A stretch of DNA of 64,000 nt from Alicyclobacillus_A sp963788285 (GCA_963788285.1 CAWBGB010000006.1:90084-154083); one strand, 5' to 3'. Counted from the first letter of the stretch, positions 18,485-28,214 are shown. Program-made: numbers and translations. Notes: a model not told the origin generated them from the letters alone.

Positions 18485-20221
18485 GGAGACCTCCGAAAAA
18501 AACTGACTTTATTTTAAGTATTCCGTTTTGATTGTAATATACTGGGTGTTTTAAGGCGGTAATTTTGCTCTATTGGGGCGATTAAATGATGTGGAGCAGG
18601 GATTTTGTACCCTAAACTTCGTTTAACTGTACGAGAGGGCACACGTCTCCCGTTTTCGCTGTGCATTGAGAAGCGTACTCATCCTCTTCACATTCGATGC
18701 TATCGTACTCAACAGAGCGTGAATCCAAGTTCTATCCAGTCCCCGATACCTGCTGCGCCGCAATCCGTGATTCATGACTTTATCCGCATGGCGTCTTTCG
18801 ATGATCCATCTTTGCTTACGCGCTTCCCGGTAGGAGTCTGTTTGGTAGTGCTCACGGGCTCGTTGGAGTTCATCGAAGTACTCACTGATATACACATAAC
18901 GTAGGGTCTTACTTGTCGTACACCGAGAACGCAAAGGACAATCTGCGCACTGCGATTTAGTAAAAGCGAAGTCGTATCCAGGACGACCCTGCTTCTGCTT
19001 ATAGCGGGTACTTGTTTTCCCTACAGGACAAGTCACCGTCATCGTCTCTCGGTTGAATTTGAAGTGCTCAGGCCCGAACAGCCTTTGAGGGTTCGAAGTC
19101 TTTGCGACACTAATATGACCCGTTATCTCATTCGTTTCAAGAAAACGCAAATTCTTCCCGAACCAATATCCTTTATCGGCCGAAACCTCAGACGGTGCGA
19201 CGTGGTGATTAGCTTGAAATTGCGTTATCAGGTCAATGAACTGGTCTCCATCTTCAGCATTTGCAGGCGTTACCTTTACGGCCGTAATCAATTCGCTGTT
19301 TTCATCAATCATGATGTGGTCCTTGTATCCCTGAATTTTGCGCATATCCGACTTGTGTCCTGTTCTTGCATCGGTATCAATGACGCTAATCAGCCGATCC
19401 TTTGCCTCTTCGTTCCGATCCGAAATGACTTTGTGAAGCAACTTGAGCATTGAGTTTTCCGCCGGCAATACAGCCTCCATTGCTTCTGCCAACTCGTTGG
19501 CCAGTGCTAACACAAACGGCAATTTCTCGTCTCGATCTTTCCCCTTCAACTCGGTGTATAAAGACTCAAATCGGGTCTTGAAATCCATGGCTGTCGTAGG
19601 AGCAACCATACTGAGTTCTTCGATAGCTTTGGTACAGGCTTGTCTCACTAAAGTCAGCCAGGTCGGAATGGCTGCGTTAGCGATCACATGCGTGGAATCA
19701 ATGATGGCTCGGCCTGGTTTTGATGCGATGAGTCCATGTTCAAAACATTGCTCCAAGAGCCCGTGAAAGACCTCCTGAAACTTTTCCAGCCCTACGCGAT
19801 GTACACGGAAGTAGCTGATGGTGGAATCGTCAGGTAGATCGTCATCTATGTTGAGCCCGAGAAACCAACGATAAGCGAGGTTCACACGAATATGTTCAAT
19901 CACTTGAACGTCGGAATGGTTGTAGAGATACTCCAAAAGACAAATCTTAAACATAACCTCTGGTTCTTCTGCAGGACGGCCTTTGCGTTCCGAATATCGA
20001 TCACTGAGCAGGTCTCGGATGAAAGAAAAATCTATCGTGTTTGCAATTCTCCGTAACAAGTGATCTTCTGGAACGGCCTTGTCGAAGTAATATTGGTCAA
20101 AAGCATTGATTTGCTTCGAAGCATCGTTTCGCAACACCCTAGCATCCCTCACTCCAATCGCCTATAAAACTATTATATTACATTTATAGAATAAGTTGGT
20201 GTGATTTTTTCGGAGGTCTCC
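18485..20221 (-). mobile_element. IS1182-family insertion sequence
   Basis: 1.74-kb element bounded by a perfect 17-base terminal inverted repeat (GGAGACCTCCGAAAAAA at the left and its complement at the right). It is inserted in the sequence CCTCAGGGTGGC coding for the PQGG motif of the reverse transcriptase; AGG appears on both sides, suggesting a 3-base target duplication. It contains one transposase gene on the minus strand. Confidence 0.85.
18623..20152 (-). CDS. IS1182-family transposase
   Basis: 509-residue DDE transposase. The N-terminal DUF772-type domain (YFDKAVPEDHLLRRI, YNHSDVQVIEHIRVNLAYRWFLGL) and the catalytic core (IDSTHVIANA; SVIDTDARTGHK; KGYWFG) are full length, and the C-terminal domain holds a cysteine set CADCPLRSRC typical of the family. 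No frameshift is seen, so the element could still be active. Confidence 0.9.
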   Translation of the reverse strand: MRDARVLRNDASKQINAFDQYYFDKAVPEDHLLRRIANTIDFSFIRDLLSDRYSERKGRPAEEPEVMFKICLLEYLYNHSDVQVIEHIRVNLAYRWFLGLNIDDDLPDDSTISYFRVHRVGLEKFQEVFHGLLEQCFEHGLIASKPGRAIIDSTHVIANAAIPTWLTLVRQACTKAIEELSMVAPTTAMDFKTRFESLYTELKGKDRDEKLPFVLALANELAEAMEAVLPAENSMLKLLHKVISDRNEEAKDRLISVIDTDARTGHKSDMRKIQGYKDHIMIDENSELITAVKVTPANAEDGDQFIDLITQFQANHHVAPSEVSADKGYWFGKNLRFLETNEITGHISVAKTSNPQRLFGPEHFKFNRETMTVTCPVGKTSTRYKQKQGRPGYDFAFTKSQCADCPLRSRCTTSKTLRYVYISEYFDELQRAREHYQTDSYREARKQRWIIERRHADKVMNHGLRRSRYRGLDRTWIHALLSTIASNVKRMSTLLNAQRKRETCALSYS

Positions 20222-20863
20222 AGGGTGGCGTCATTTCACCACTACTCGCTAACATCTATTTGAACTACCTTGATACGGTGTGGGAAAAGCGATGTTCCCA
20301 TATCGGCACTCTGGTGCGTTATGCCGATGATCTTGTGGTCCTATGTAGAAGGAAAGCCCAAGCTCTCGAAGCGTGCTCAAAGCCGTTTTCATGAAACTGG
20401 AACTGACGATGAACACTGACAAGTCCAAATTAGTGAACCTATGGGCGGATAACGAAGGATTTGACTTCCCCTCGGGTTCTATCACCGCCGTATGCCGAAG
20501 CTGACAAAGGCGGGAACACTCTATGACATGCGTAGTTTTCCATCCAGGAAGGCGATGAAGAAGATGCGGGCAAAGGTGAAGGAAATTACCGCACCGCGCT
20601 CGCGTCTCTACTGGTCGCCAAAACAAATGGTGAACAAACTCAATCCCATCATACAAGGGTGGAAGAATTACTATGGCAGTGTCGACCCATGGACGTCCAA
20701 TAGGTTTCTGTCAAAGGTGGACTGGCATATTATTCGGAGACTGACTCTGTACTGGAACAAGAAACACAAACGAAATCACCTTCATCCTGGAGAGGTCAAG
20801 GAGATATTCGGGCGTTTGGGATTGAAGCGAGTTAGAGGTTGGGGGAGCTATATTGCCTAAGGT

Positions 20864-22072
20864 GAAGAACATCGGAAAGCCGTATGCGGGAGGAGTAGCC
20901 GACAAGGCTGAGAAGCTGGTGGAGTGAAAGTCTCCACATCACCAATTGGTCGATTCGGGTGATTAGCATATCCAATGCATGGAGAGGTAACGAACCATGT
21001 TCTGCTTGGACGTAAAAGCCGTGGCGGCCTATGGAAAATCATAAGGTCGGAACAGCCTGTACGGCGAGCAAACTTGGAGGCCAGAAGGACGGAAACGAAT
21101 ACTGCAGCTCCGAAATTAGGCTCCCTTCTGAAGCTGTTGAAGGGTCATCGCTTGCGCCGACCCGGTTCCCGCAAGGGGAAGGCCGAAGTCCCATGGGAAG
21201 AAACGACCACGAGCACCATGGGAGCAGCCGGGGTATGGGTTCTGGCATCCAAGGAAAGTTTCTCAGAGATAACGTCGGGAAGGTCCTACTTCCAGCTGGG
21301 ATGACAACAACCAGCAAAGACCGATCCTATAAGCAACTGCGAAGTGGTACGGAGGATTTAGGACTGGCGCATGAGGCCGTAGTAGCGAGAATAGAGGGGT
21401 AATGCCCGCTTAAGTACAGGGACAGATGTACTTCAACAAAGGTAACACCGGAGTTGAGCGAAGGGCCTCTGGGTGCCTGGGGCGCCGAAACTGGAGGGGA
21501 ACAAATTGAACCAGAACACAGGGTCTGGTCACACCTCTCAGCGTACGGCTAACGCTTAAGTAAACCTAGCTGTCTACGGGCGTACATGGGTGTCACCATT
21601 TAACCCTGGGACAGGCAGGGAAGGCTTATGACGCGATAGTAGACCCAGGGCCAGAACCGGACTCGGGAAATCCGACCGTCCGGAATCGTAGGGGGGCTTC
21701 AGGAAACGTGATAGAACAATGGGACGACCGAAAACACTTCTATGGTACGAAGTATAAAATCACCGGCGGCAGGTATCCTGCAACCTCGCCGTCATTGGCA
21801 ATGCAGGAACGGAATCATTCCTTGGTCCTATGCACGCGCCTGATTTCTATCCCAACAAACTGCACGTACCGGTTTGATGAGGGGGGACTGGAATACCAGT
21901 CCTCCACTCTACAGCCCAGATGCTGTGGCTGGGTAAGAATATCCGATCAGACAGGCTGATTACGAGCGACGAGGGTATTGTAACAGGGATAGGAAGCAGT
22001 TAAAGTACTATTGTATGTGAGGACAGTTGGTGGTGTGGTGTTTTACATATCAAATTTCAAGAATATAGCCAC
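20864..22072 (+). other. Non-coding stretch behind the maturase relic
   Basis: About 1.2 kb without a credible gene. It begins with GAAAGCCGTATGCGGGAGG, which resembles the start of a group II intron domain V, and continues as G/A-rich sequence with short palindromic segments and no sustained codon bias. It probably contains the rest of the decayed intron and perhaps pieces of another one, but I cannot delimit either. Short open frames (for example 21031-21402) lack ribosome sites and similarity. Confidence 0.4.
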
Positions 22073-22563
22073 ATGATTAAGACACTCCCCAATGGATCTT
22101 TAACGAAGCAAGAACTTCTAGTTCCGCAGTTTCAATTGTACCAGCATGACCATTTGGGGATTTACTACGCTCCGTTTGAATGCACGAATCGTGACGCACG
22201 GGTCGTATTTGTAGGTATAACACCAGGGTTCACACAGATGGAAATATCGTCCGTGTGGCAAGGGATCGGCAAGGGGAGGCATTTGACGAAATCCTTAAAC
22301 GTGTAAAACAACAATCGAGTTTTAGAGGGATTATGAGGAAGAGCCTCATTGAAATGCTCGATGGGGTAGGGCTTCCAACAGCATTTGATATTCCGTCCAC
22401 AGGGTTGTTGTTTAGTGTGAAACGACAATATCTGCACTCCACTTCCGTGCTCTGCTATCCAGTGTTCGTTGACGCTGAAAATTACACATGTCATAAGCCT
22501 TCATTGCTTATGACTCCTGTTTTTCGTCAGTACATCACAGATTACTTCAGGGAAGAAGCATAG
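22073..22563 (+). pseudogene. Conserved protein, possibly uracil-DNA-glycosylase fold, frameshifted
   Basis: Two overlapping frames form one protein. The first ends after YYAPFECTNRDARVVFVGITPGFTQMEIS, the second resumes with ARDRQGEAFDEILKRVKQQSSFRG and runs to FRQYITDYFREEA. The shift lies near 22250 and involves one base. The GITPG loop after a hydrophobic strand resembles the active-site loop of uracil-DNA-glycosylase-like proteins, but I do not recognise the family with certainty. It lies inside the mobile-element region and is probably a non-functional cargo gene. Confidence 0.5.
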
Positions 22564-23033
22564 ATGTTGCATGCTGCATTGTAGACAATGTTTGTTGGAA
22601 TTTGCACATCCGTCATGAGCAAATGGACATAGGAAACAACAGTACATGAGGTTATCTGACAAGTTTAAGAAAAAGGTTCAGGCGTGGTTTGTGTGACAGG
22701 GATAGTGAGTAGTTAGGTACATTTCCTTCTAGTAGTGGTTCTAGAATCATACTCCACAACGTACTTTTGGAATTACTACAATGCTGCCGCTCGTGTTCTG
22801 GCTGGATGTGAGCTGCTCCTACAGGCACGTCTGAAAATCAGCGAACGATTAAAGAAAATCATGGACTTTTGCGAGTGCATTTGAGATTCCCCATAAATCG
22901 CATGGAGAGCCCCAGAACCGCCAATAAATTTCAATGGTTGGCGAATGTAGGGGCGCATGCAATGAAGAGTGTGTCCATACAAGCATAAGATGAGATGACG
23001 CAACCCTGGTGAAAAGGTGGTCAAGGAGTTGCT
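22564..23033 (+). other. Gene-poor interval
   Basis: 470 bases with no recognisable gene. A frame of about 48 codons ending near 22885 (LAGCELLLQARLKISERL) has amphipathic character but only a GTG start without a clear ribosome site. I do not call it. Confidence 0.3.
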
Positions 23034-23246
23034 ATGAGTGTGATAAACAAATTTCGTGTCGGTCAGCGTGTTAGGATTCGCCAAGGTACCAACAGCGATT
23101 TTGCAGGGCATATAGGTGTCATTGTCTATGTCGGGGACAGTGTTTGCGATGTCAAGATCGCACACAAACGACATGGCTCTTATATGACTGATACATGTAT
23201 AGCTACATTCCCATATGATGACTTGGAAATTTTACAACGAGAATAA
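23034..23246 (+). CDS. Small KOW/SH3-like hypothetical protein
   Basis: 70 residues, preceded by AAGGAG at good spacing. The product (FRVGQRVRIRQGTNSDFAGHIGVIVYVGD then YDDLEIL) has the beta-rich pattern of KOW or SH3-like small domains. No function can be given. It lies in the mobile-element region and may be cargo. Confidence 0.55.
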   Translation: MSVINKFRVGQRVRIRQGTNSDFAGHIGVIVYVGDSVCDVKIAHKRHGSYMTDTCIATFPYDDLEILQRE

Positions 23247-23442
23247 CCAAGAGACCACGGATGTTGCGTTATTGCAGGATATATTTAACCACTCTGCTCC
23301 ATTAGTACCGTGGTTTTTGGTGAAAGCACTGGAGAAAATCAACGGACACTTAAATGATTCCGAGTTGCCTGTAAAGTTGCTACGCCTTGTACTGCAGCCG
23401 ATTGTCAGTAAGACCTTGGAAGAAGTCGGGTCAATGCATTAA
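23218..23442 (+). CDS. Small hypothetical protein
   Basis: 74 residues, overlapping the end of the preceding small gene in another frame. It is mostly helical (WFLVKALEKINGHLNDSELPVKLLRLVLQPIVSKTLEEV) and ends just before a terminator, which favours a real gene, but no ribosome site precedes the ATG, so expression would depend on coupling. Confidence 0.35.
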   Translation: MTWKFYNENNQETTDVALLQDIFNHSAPLVPWFLVKALEKINGHLNDSELPVKLLRLVLQPIVSKTLEEVGSMH

Positions 23443-23473
23443 AAAAGTCAGGAATTTGATTCCTGACTTTTGT
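23441..23473. terminator. Bidirectional terminator
   Basis: Stem AAAAGTCAGGAAT/ATTCCTGACTTTT flanked by A and T tracts. It serves the small genes on the plus strand and overlaps the 3' end of the TVP38-like gene on the minus strand. Confidence 0.85.
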
Positions 23474-24080
23474 TTAATCGTTTGTTTAAAATGGCTCCAA
23501 TAAGCCAAAGAATGACAGACAAGCTGATAGCAATTAAAATAAAGAATATTTTATTGGATATTCCGAGAAAAACCATATCCATTTCTACATAATAAGGCAA
23601 AATCGAAATCAAGCCAGTCCAAAAATAACGATAGAATTTCACATCCGGATGTAAACCTAGGATATAGTTGATTAAAAACGCGGGCAACGGTAGGAAACGA
23701 ATGAAAATCATTCCCACCGCGTCTTTCGTACCCCATTTGGAAGTGGATTTTTTCCATTTATCAACTTGATTTTGAATAAATGGTAAACGTTTTGTTTTTT
23801 TAGCCAAGTAATAAATAAAGATCGAGCTGATCGCATAACCGGTCCAAGAATAGAACGTCCCCATCCAGAGTCCGTAAACTTTAAGAAAAATAATAAACAA
23901 TCCTTCAGATGGAATGGGGCTCATGCAAAGTGCGGCCATTAAAAGAATTGACAATACAATTCCGATTGGACCAAGGGAAATAATAATATGAGACAGCTGT
24001 TGATGGTGATCAAAATAAAAGAATACAATGGCGATCAAAAATCCGATGATAGAAATAAGTGTTGTCGTAGTTTTGCTCAT
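23448..24080 (-). CDS. TVP38/TMEM64-family membrane protein
   Basis: 210-residue protein with about six hydrophobic segments and the VTT/SNARE-associated domain (SPIPSEGLFIIFLKVYGLWMGTFYSWTG; FIRFLPLPAFLINYILGL). This DedA-like superfamily is linked to lipid flipping. The ATG overlaps the stop of the upstream glycosyltransferase as TAATG, so the two are co-translated. Base composition is much richer in A+T than the ilv-leu region, a sign of horizontal transfer. Confidence 0.85.
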   Translation of the reverse strand: MSKTTTTLISIIGFLIAIVFFYFDHHQQLSHIIISLGPIGIVLSILLMAALCMSPIPSEGLFIIFLKVYGLWMGTFYSWTGYAISSIFIYYLAKKTKRLPFIQNQVDKWKKSTSKWGTKDAVGMIFIRFLPLPAFLINYILGLHPDVKFYRYFWTGLISILPYYVEMDMVFLGISNKIFFILIAISLSVILWLIGAILNKRLNKSQESNS

Positions 24081-25186
24081 TAAGACGATCCATACCCCGT
24101 TCGCGAATAAGATGGATGCAATTGTTCCATTTTTTTAACGATCTTTGAAGCGGCATCTCCTTTCGCCAGATTTCCGATGTTTTCTTGATATACTTTTAAA
24201 ACCTCTCTATTGGTCATCCAAGTGCGAATTTGCGTTATTAAATCTTCTTCATTGTATACCCTAACCGATGATTTTGTGCGGTGTAAGAAGCGTGCGTTTT
24301 CTGATTCTTGACCGCCAGTTGGATTATAAAAAATCATAGGTGTTTTTGTGTACATTGCTTCTGTGACAGTCAATCCGCCTGGTTTTGTAATCATAAAATC
24401 CGCTTTTAGCATATCCTTTTCAATATTTTCTACATAACGCTTAATTGTAATTTTTTTGGATCGATGGTGTTTAATTCGCTCATAAAGGCGTTTGTTTTTT
24501 CCGGTAATGATGGTCAGTGAAGCATTACTTAAAAATTGACTTTCAAAAAGCTCAACGATCTTTTCTGTGTACGGAAATACACCGAATGAACCGGCACAGA
24601 GTAATACATGAATATCATCGCGATCTTCTTTTTGAGGATTCACCGTTAAAAAAGCTTTACGAACCGGGATCCCTGTTGTAAAGATTTTATCTTCTGGAAC
24701 TTGTTCAAAGCTTTTTAAAAAACGCATGGATTCGTGACCGATAAAATATCCGTCAATTTCGGGATGAATCCACTGTACATGCGCATAATAATCAGTGACT
24801 AAAAAGTAACAAGGAATATCAAATTCGCCGCGCTGTTTCAGAATCGGATAAGCAAGAAACGGAAAAGTTGAAATCACAATATCGGGACCAAAATTCAAGA
24901 TTTCTTTTCTTAAAAGCGAAATCCCTAACGAAAAAACAGGCGATATATACTTAGAATATCTTTTAGCATCATCAGATTTATAATAAAGAAAAGAGTAAAT
25001 ATAGGGCGCGTATTGGTAACTTTTTAAATAAGCTTGTGAACTAATTTTATTAATGAATGGATGAGAAGACTTATATAAGTCAAGAACGTGAACCATGTGT
25101 CCGGAATTCAAGAATTCTTGAGCCAAGCACTTTGCTGTTTGTAAATGTCCAAAACCATACGATGCAGTTAAAATAAGAACCTTCAC
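24080..25186 (-). CDS. UgtP/MGDG-synthase-like glycosyltransferase
   Basis: 368-residue GT28-type glycosyltransferase related to processive diacylglycerol glucosyltransferase UgtP and plant MGDG synthase. The N-terminal MGDG_synth domain shows ASYGFGHLQTAKCLAQ and YPILKQRG; the C-terminal donor-binding domain shows LLCAGSFGVFP and MITKPGGLTVTEAMYTKTPMI. It likely adds sugars to membrane diacylglycerol. GTG start after GGAGG. Its partner gene encodes a lipid-flippase-like membrane protein, so the pair may make and distribute a glycolipid. AT-rich and flanked by mobile-element remains. Confidence 0.82.
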   Translation of the reverse strand: MKVLILTASYGFGHLQTAKCLAQEFLNSGHMVHVLDLYKSSHPFINKISSQAYLKSYQYAPYIYSFLYYKSDDAKRYSKYISPVFSLGISLLRKEILNFGPDIVISTFPFLAYPILKQRGEFDIPCYFLVTDYYAHVQWIHPEIDGYFIGHESMRFLKSFEQVPEDKIFTTGIPVRKAFLTVNPQKEDRDDIHVLLCAGSFGVFPYTEKIVELFESQFLSNASLTIITGKNKRLYERIKHHRSKKITIKRYVENIEKDMLKADFMITKPGGLTVTEAMYTKTPMIFYNPTGGQESENARFLHRTKSSVRVYNEEDLITQIRTWMTNREVLKVYQENIGNLAKGDAASKIVKKMEQLHPSYSRTGYGSS

Positions 25187-25376
25187 AATAAACCTCCATT
25201 CCAGCCTATATTAGCACATAGGCATGAAAAATGACAAAGGATTGGAAGCATGTACGAACCAGCGCTGTTTCCACAAAACACCAAATAGAACCGCTTCAAC
25301 ATACACGGGCTACCAAGTTAAACCGTTCCATTGAGAAATTGACATGATATCATGATTAGATATAGCATGCAAAGTC

Positions 25377-25794
25377 CTATTTGAAACAGTTTATTCTGAT
25401 AAATTGTCCACCAGTCCTCTTCCAGCTTATCAATAACAAAACCAGATGTTTTATGCTGATTTTACGTCGACACCAATCTATACACAATATGCATCTGTTG
25501 ATCTGGCACTTTGACGAGACCCACGCACATGAGTACCGTTGTTCAGAACATCGTTTGTATGCCGATGAACTACGTCGTGGTATAAAATCCGCGACTGACA
25601 ACATCGGCAATGACAAGGGCGTCTTTCGGATCATTTTTCGATGGCGAGTTGTCCTGGTTTTCCTTGTTACGCTTTGTCGTCATCGGATTCACGAGAACGA
25701 CTTCAATGCCCCGTTCTACAAGCCAATTTGCAATGTTGACCCAGTAATGCCCCGTACTGTTGTCTAGAGCAAGTTTAGCCCAGATAGGCACCAA
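25377..25794 (-). pseudogene. IS110-family transposase fragment
   Basis: The minus strand reads LDNSTGHYWVNIANWLVERGIEVVLVNP and KNDPKDALVIADVVSRG, the RuvC-like DEDD domain of an IS110-family transposase, then loses the frame after about 70 residues. Neither the N-terminal catalytic strand nor the Tnp20 domain is present. It is a decayed remnant beside the AT-rich pair. Confidence 0.75.
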
Positions 25795-25876
25795 AAGGCT
25801 TTGTAAAATGCAAAGTTATATTGCTAACCGGCACGAATGTTCATTTAGGATAAGACTACCAAGGGTATGAATATAC

Positions 25877-25907
25877 AAAACGCGGCATCGAGCGCCGCGT
25901 TTTTTTG
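25877..25907 (+). terminator. Rho-independent terminator
   Basis: Stem ACGCGGC/GCCGCGT followed by a run of T. It separates the mobile-element region from the two-component system. Confidence 0.75.
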
Positions 25908-25944
25908 CATTTAGAGGGAGAGTACGGGGGCACGGGTCAACGTG

Positions 25945-25976
25945 TTTATAATTTCTTGATAAATTTGCGGTACGAT
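25945..25976 (+). promoter_or_regulatory. Direct-repeat operator and -10 upstream of the response regulator gene
   Basis: TTTATAA and TTGATAA, 7-base direct repeats separated by four bases (11 bases start to start), followed eight bases later by TACGAT as a possible -10. The same arrangement occurs at 28183-28214 before the RND pump gene. Repeat length and spacing are those of OmpR/PhoB-type regulator sites, suggesting autoregulation. Confidence 0.55.
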
Positions 25977-26051
25977 AACCATCGATGTGTTTTATGGAAA
26001 CACTTTTGAAAACAACGACAACGCGTTTGAACGTTGAAAGTAGGATGATGG

Positions 26052-26732
26052 ATGGTGCCTAAGCTTTTGGTTGCAGATGATGAACGTGACATTGTGTCTT
26101 TCATTAAAGAAGGTTTTCTCGATGAGGGGTATACCGTTTTGACCGCCTACGACGGACATCAGGCGATTGAAATGGCGAAGCAACACCCCGACCTGATTTT
26201 GTTGGATGTCATGATGCCGGGACCCGACGGATACGAAGTGTGTCAAGCCATTCGCGATATCGTTTCCTGTCCTATCGTGTTTCTAAGTGCAAGACACGCT
26301 GAAACGGATCGTATTCACGGACTCGCTGTTGGTGGCGACGACTATTTGGTGAAACCGTTTAGCTTGAAAGAACTGAAGGCGAGGGTACATGCACATTTGC
26401 GAAGGGAGGCACGCGTCCGTTCGTTACCGGAGTCGTTGCTTCAATTCGGCAGTCTTGCCATTTCGATAAAGGACCGAGAAGTTACCATAAAGAATCAACC
26501 CGTTTCCATGACGCCAAAGGAATTCGATATCGTGCGACTGTTGGCGATGCATCCTGGGCAAGTCTTCTCCAAAGAGCAGATATATGACAAAATCTGGGGC
26601 CTTGAGGCGCATGGGGACATTTCAACGGTTGCCGAACATATTAAAAACATCCGGGCTAAACTTTCTTCACACGCCCCCGAAGCACAGTGGATATCCACAG
26701 TTTGGGGGGTAGGCTACAAGTGGGAAAGATGA
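26052..26732 (+). CDS. OmpR-family response regulator
   Basis: 226 residues: receiver domain (about 1-115) with acidic pocket ADDE, phospho-acceptor D52 (LLDVMMPG) and the YLVKPF lysine, then a winged-helix DNA-binding domain (about 130-226) ending in WGVGYKWE. The ATG follows AGGATG. The histidine kinase gene overlaps its stop by four bases. The next gene encodes an RND transporter with the same upstream motif, so this regulator probably controls that pump and itself. Confidence 0.93.
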   Translation: MVPKLLVADDERDIVSFIKEGFLDEGYTVLTAYDGHQAIEMAKQHPDLILLDVMMPGPDGYEVCQAIRDIVSCPIVFLSARHAETDRIHGLAVGGDDYLVKPFSLKELKARVHAHLRREARVRSLPESLLQFGSLAISIKDREVTIKNQPVSMTPKEFDIVRLLAMHPGQVFSKEQIYDKIWGLEAHGDISTVAEHIKNIRAKLSSHAPEAQWISTVWGVGYKWER

Positions 26733-28171
26733 AACGAGTGGAGCGTCTGTCACTTAAAGGACAGGTGATTGTAACACTGCTTTTGATTTTGTTGTCGAGT
26801 TGGCTGGCTACCGTGTTGACCTTTGGCGGAATGATGTTATGGGGGAGACTCACAGGCTCTTCTTACCATGATCTCGAACGGCAAATCTCTCAGTTTACCG
26901 CACAACAAGGCGTGCAACTTCTAAATGTATCCGACAAACGAAATTTGGAACGAGTGTTACACGGCTTGCCTTATCAAGTGGTCAATGACCAAGGACAAAT
27001 TCTTTATGGGTCGATTCAGACGCCGATATTACACAGTCGAATCGATTTGGTTCAACGAATGAATACAACGGAAATTCATGGACGATTGTTCTATATTCTG
27101 CAGTTCACCATCACTCGGTACCTTCCTGTATTTGACCACAATGGCGGTTTGCACGGAGCGCTCATTGTTCGGTACACGGTCAATGGATTTCCGACTCGTC
27201 CCTCAGTGCAAGGATGGATGAGCTTTTTTTCGTTCCTGATTCCGCTCCTTCCATTTTTGTACTTTTGTCTGTTTAGTTATGTATTTGCAAAGTGGTTTGG
27301 GAAAAGAATCAATAAGCCACTACAGGTTTTGATGAAGGGTGCGCAAAGGATTCAACAGCAGGATCTTGATTTTGAGATTGAACCGACAGGACCCAACGAA
27401 ATTAGGCAGGTATTGGTCGCCTTTGAAAACATGCGTGCAGCATTAAAGGATTCCTTGGTTCGGCAGTGGCAGATGGAAGAAGAGAGGAGACATATGATTG
27501 CTTCCATCTCACATGATCTACGTACGCCATTAACCATTATTCAAGGACATGTTGAAAGTTTGTTGGACGGAGCGATGAAGCGCCCAGAACGACTCGAACG
27601 ATACTTGCAGACCGTCATGCACAACACCAAGCGAGTCATACAGCTCATCGAAGACATGCAAAAAGTAACGGAGGTCGAAAAGCCGGATTTTTCTTTGAAT
27701 CCCATTCCAGTCGATGTACGTAACTATTTAATAGAGTGGACAAGGGATTTTGAACTTCTCACATCCAGGGCGAGCATAAAGCTAAACGTTCATATCGCAG
27801 ATTATCGCCACGAGGCAACGACTATGGCCATTGATCCGGAACGTATTTCCCAGGTTCTCGACAATATTGCTTCGAACAGTATTCGCTTCACGCCTCCGGA
27901 TGGAGTGATTACAATCCGCATAGAAATCGCCGAGCATACGGTGACAGTTGAGATTTCTGATACAGGGAAGGGATTTTCGAAAACAGACCTTGAGCACATG
28001 TTTGACCGGTTTTACCAAGGGGATGCCTCTCGTTCTGAGATTGGACACAGCGGACTTGGACTTTACACGGCCAAAACCCTGGTTGAGAAGCACGGGGGAA
28101 CCATTACTGCTGGAAATAATCCGGAAGGCGGGGCATACGTTCGATTCACGATTATCGAGATAACCCAATAA
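26729..28171 (+). CDS. Sensor histidine kinase
   Basis: 480 residues from the ATG that overlaps the regulator stop (ATGA). A first membrane segment lies near residues 14-40, an extracellular sensor region follows to about 165, then a second membrane segment, a HAMP linker, HisKA with phospho-acceptor H262 (SISHDLRTPLT) and an HATPase domain with DTGKGF and GHSGLGLYTAKTLVEKHGG. The stimulus is unknown; the neighbouring RND pump suggests envelope stress or toxic compounds. Confidence 0.92.
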   Translation: MKRVERLSLKGQVIVTLLLILLSSWLATVLTFGGMMLWGRLTGSSYHDLERQISQFTAQQGVQLLNVSDKRNLERVLHGLPYQVVNDQGQILYGSIQTPILHSRIDLVQRMNTTEIHGRLFYILQFTITRYLPVFDHNGGLHGALIVRYTVNGFPTRPSVQGWMSFFSFLIPLLPFLYFCLFSYVFAKWFGKRINKPLQVLMKGAQRIQQQDLDFEIEPTGPNEIRQVLVAFENMRAALKDSLVRQWQMEEERRHMIASISHDLRTPLTIIQGHVESLLDGAMKRPERLERYLQTVMHNTKRVIQLIEDMQKVTEVEKPDFSLNPIPVDVRNYLIEWTRDFELLTSRASIKLNVHIADYRHEATTMAIDPERISQVLDNIASNSIRFTPPDGVITIRIEIAEHTVTVEISDTGKGFSKTDLEHMFDRFYQGDASRSEIGHSGLGLYTAKTLVEKHGGTITAGNNPEGGAYVRFTIIEITQ

Positions 28172-28182
28172 AACGTGTTGTC

Positions 28183-28214
28183 TTTATAAATTCTTGATAA
28201 TCATCCGTTAGGAT
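28183..28214 (+). promoter_or_regulatory. Direct-repeat operator and -10 upstream of the RND pump gene
   Basis: TTTATAA-N4-TTGATAA followed after eight bases by TAGGAT, the same arrangement and spacing as in front of the response regulator gene at 25945. The TTTATAA to TTGATAA block differs at only one of 18 positions between the two sites. Confidence 0.55.

Larger units (their letters stand above)
18252..20863 (+). pseudogene. Decayed group II intron reverse transcriptase, split by an IS
   Basis: Scattered frames together read as a group II intron maturase. AKQAIERIDKVV and then VVDVDITGYFNNIPHAKLL match the RT palm, followed after one frameshift by VLKLIRMWLKAGVM and EIGSPQ. The IS1182-type element then interrupts the PQGG motif, which resumes at 20222 as GGVISPLLANIYLNYLD with LVRYADDLVVL. 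Further shifts lead to the intact maturase/X-domain end at 20492-20860 (NPIIQGWKNYYG). The N-terminal third is missing. The gene is dead. Confidence 0.85.

Noticed and set aside
22776..23174. Minus-strand frame of 132 codons
   Set aside because: It is antisense to the better supported small KOW-like gene and lacks a ribosome site.
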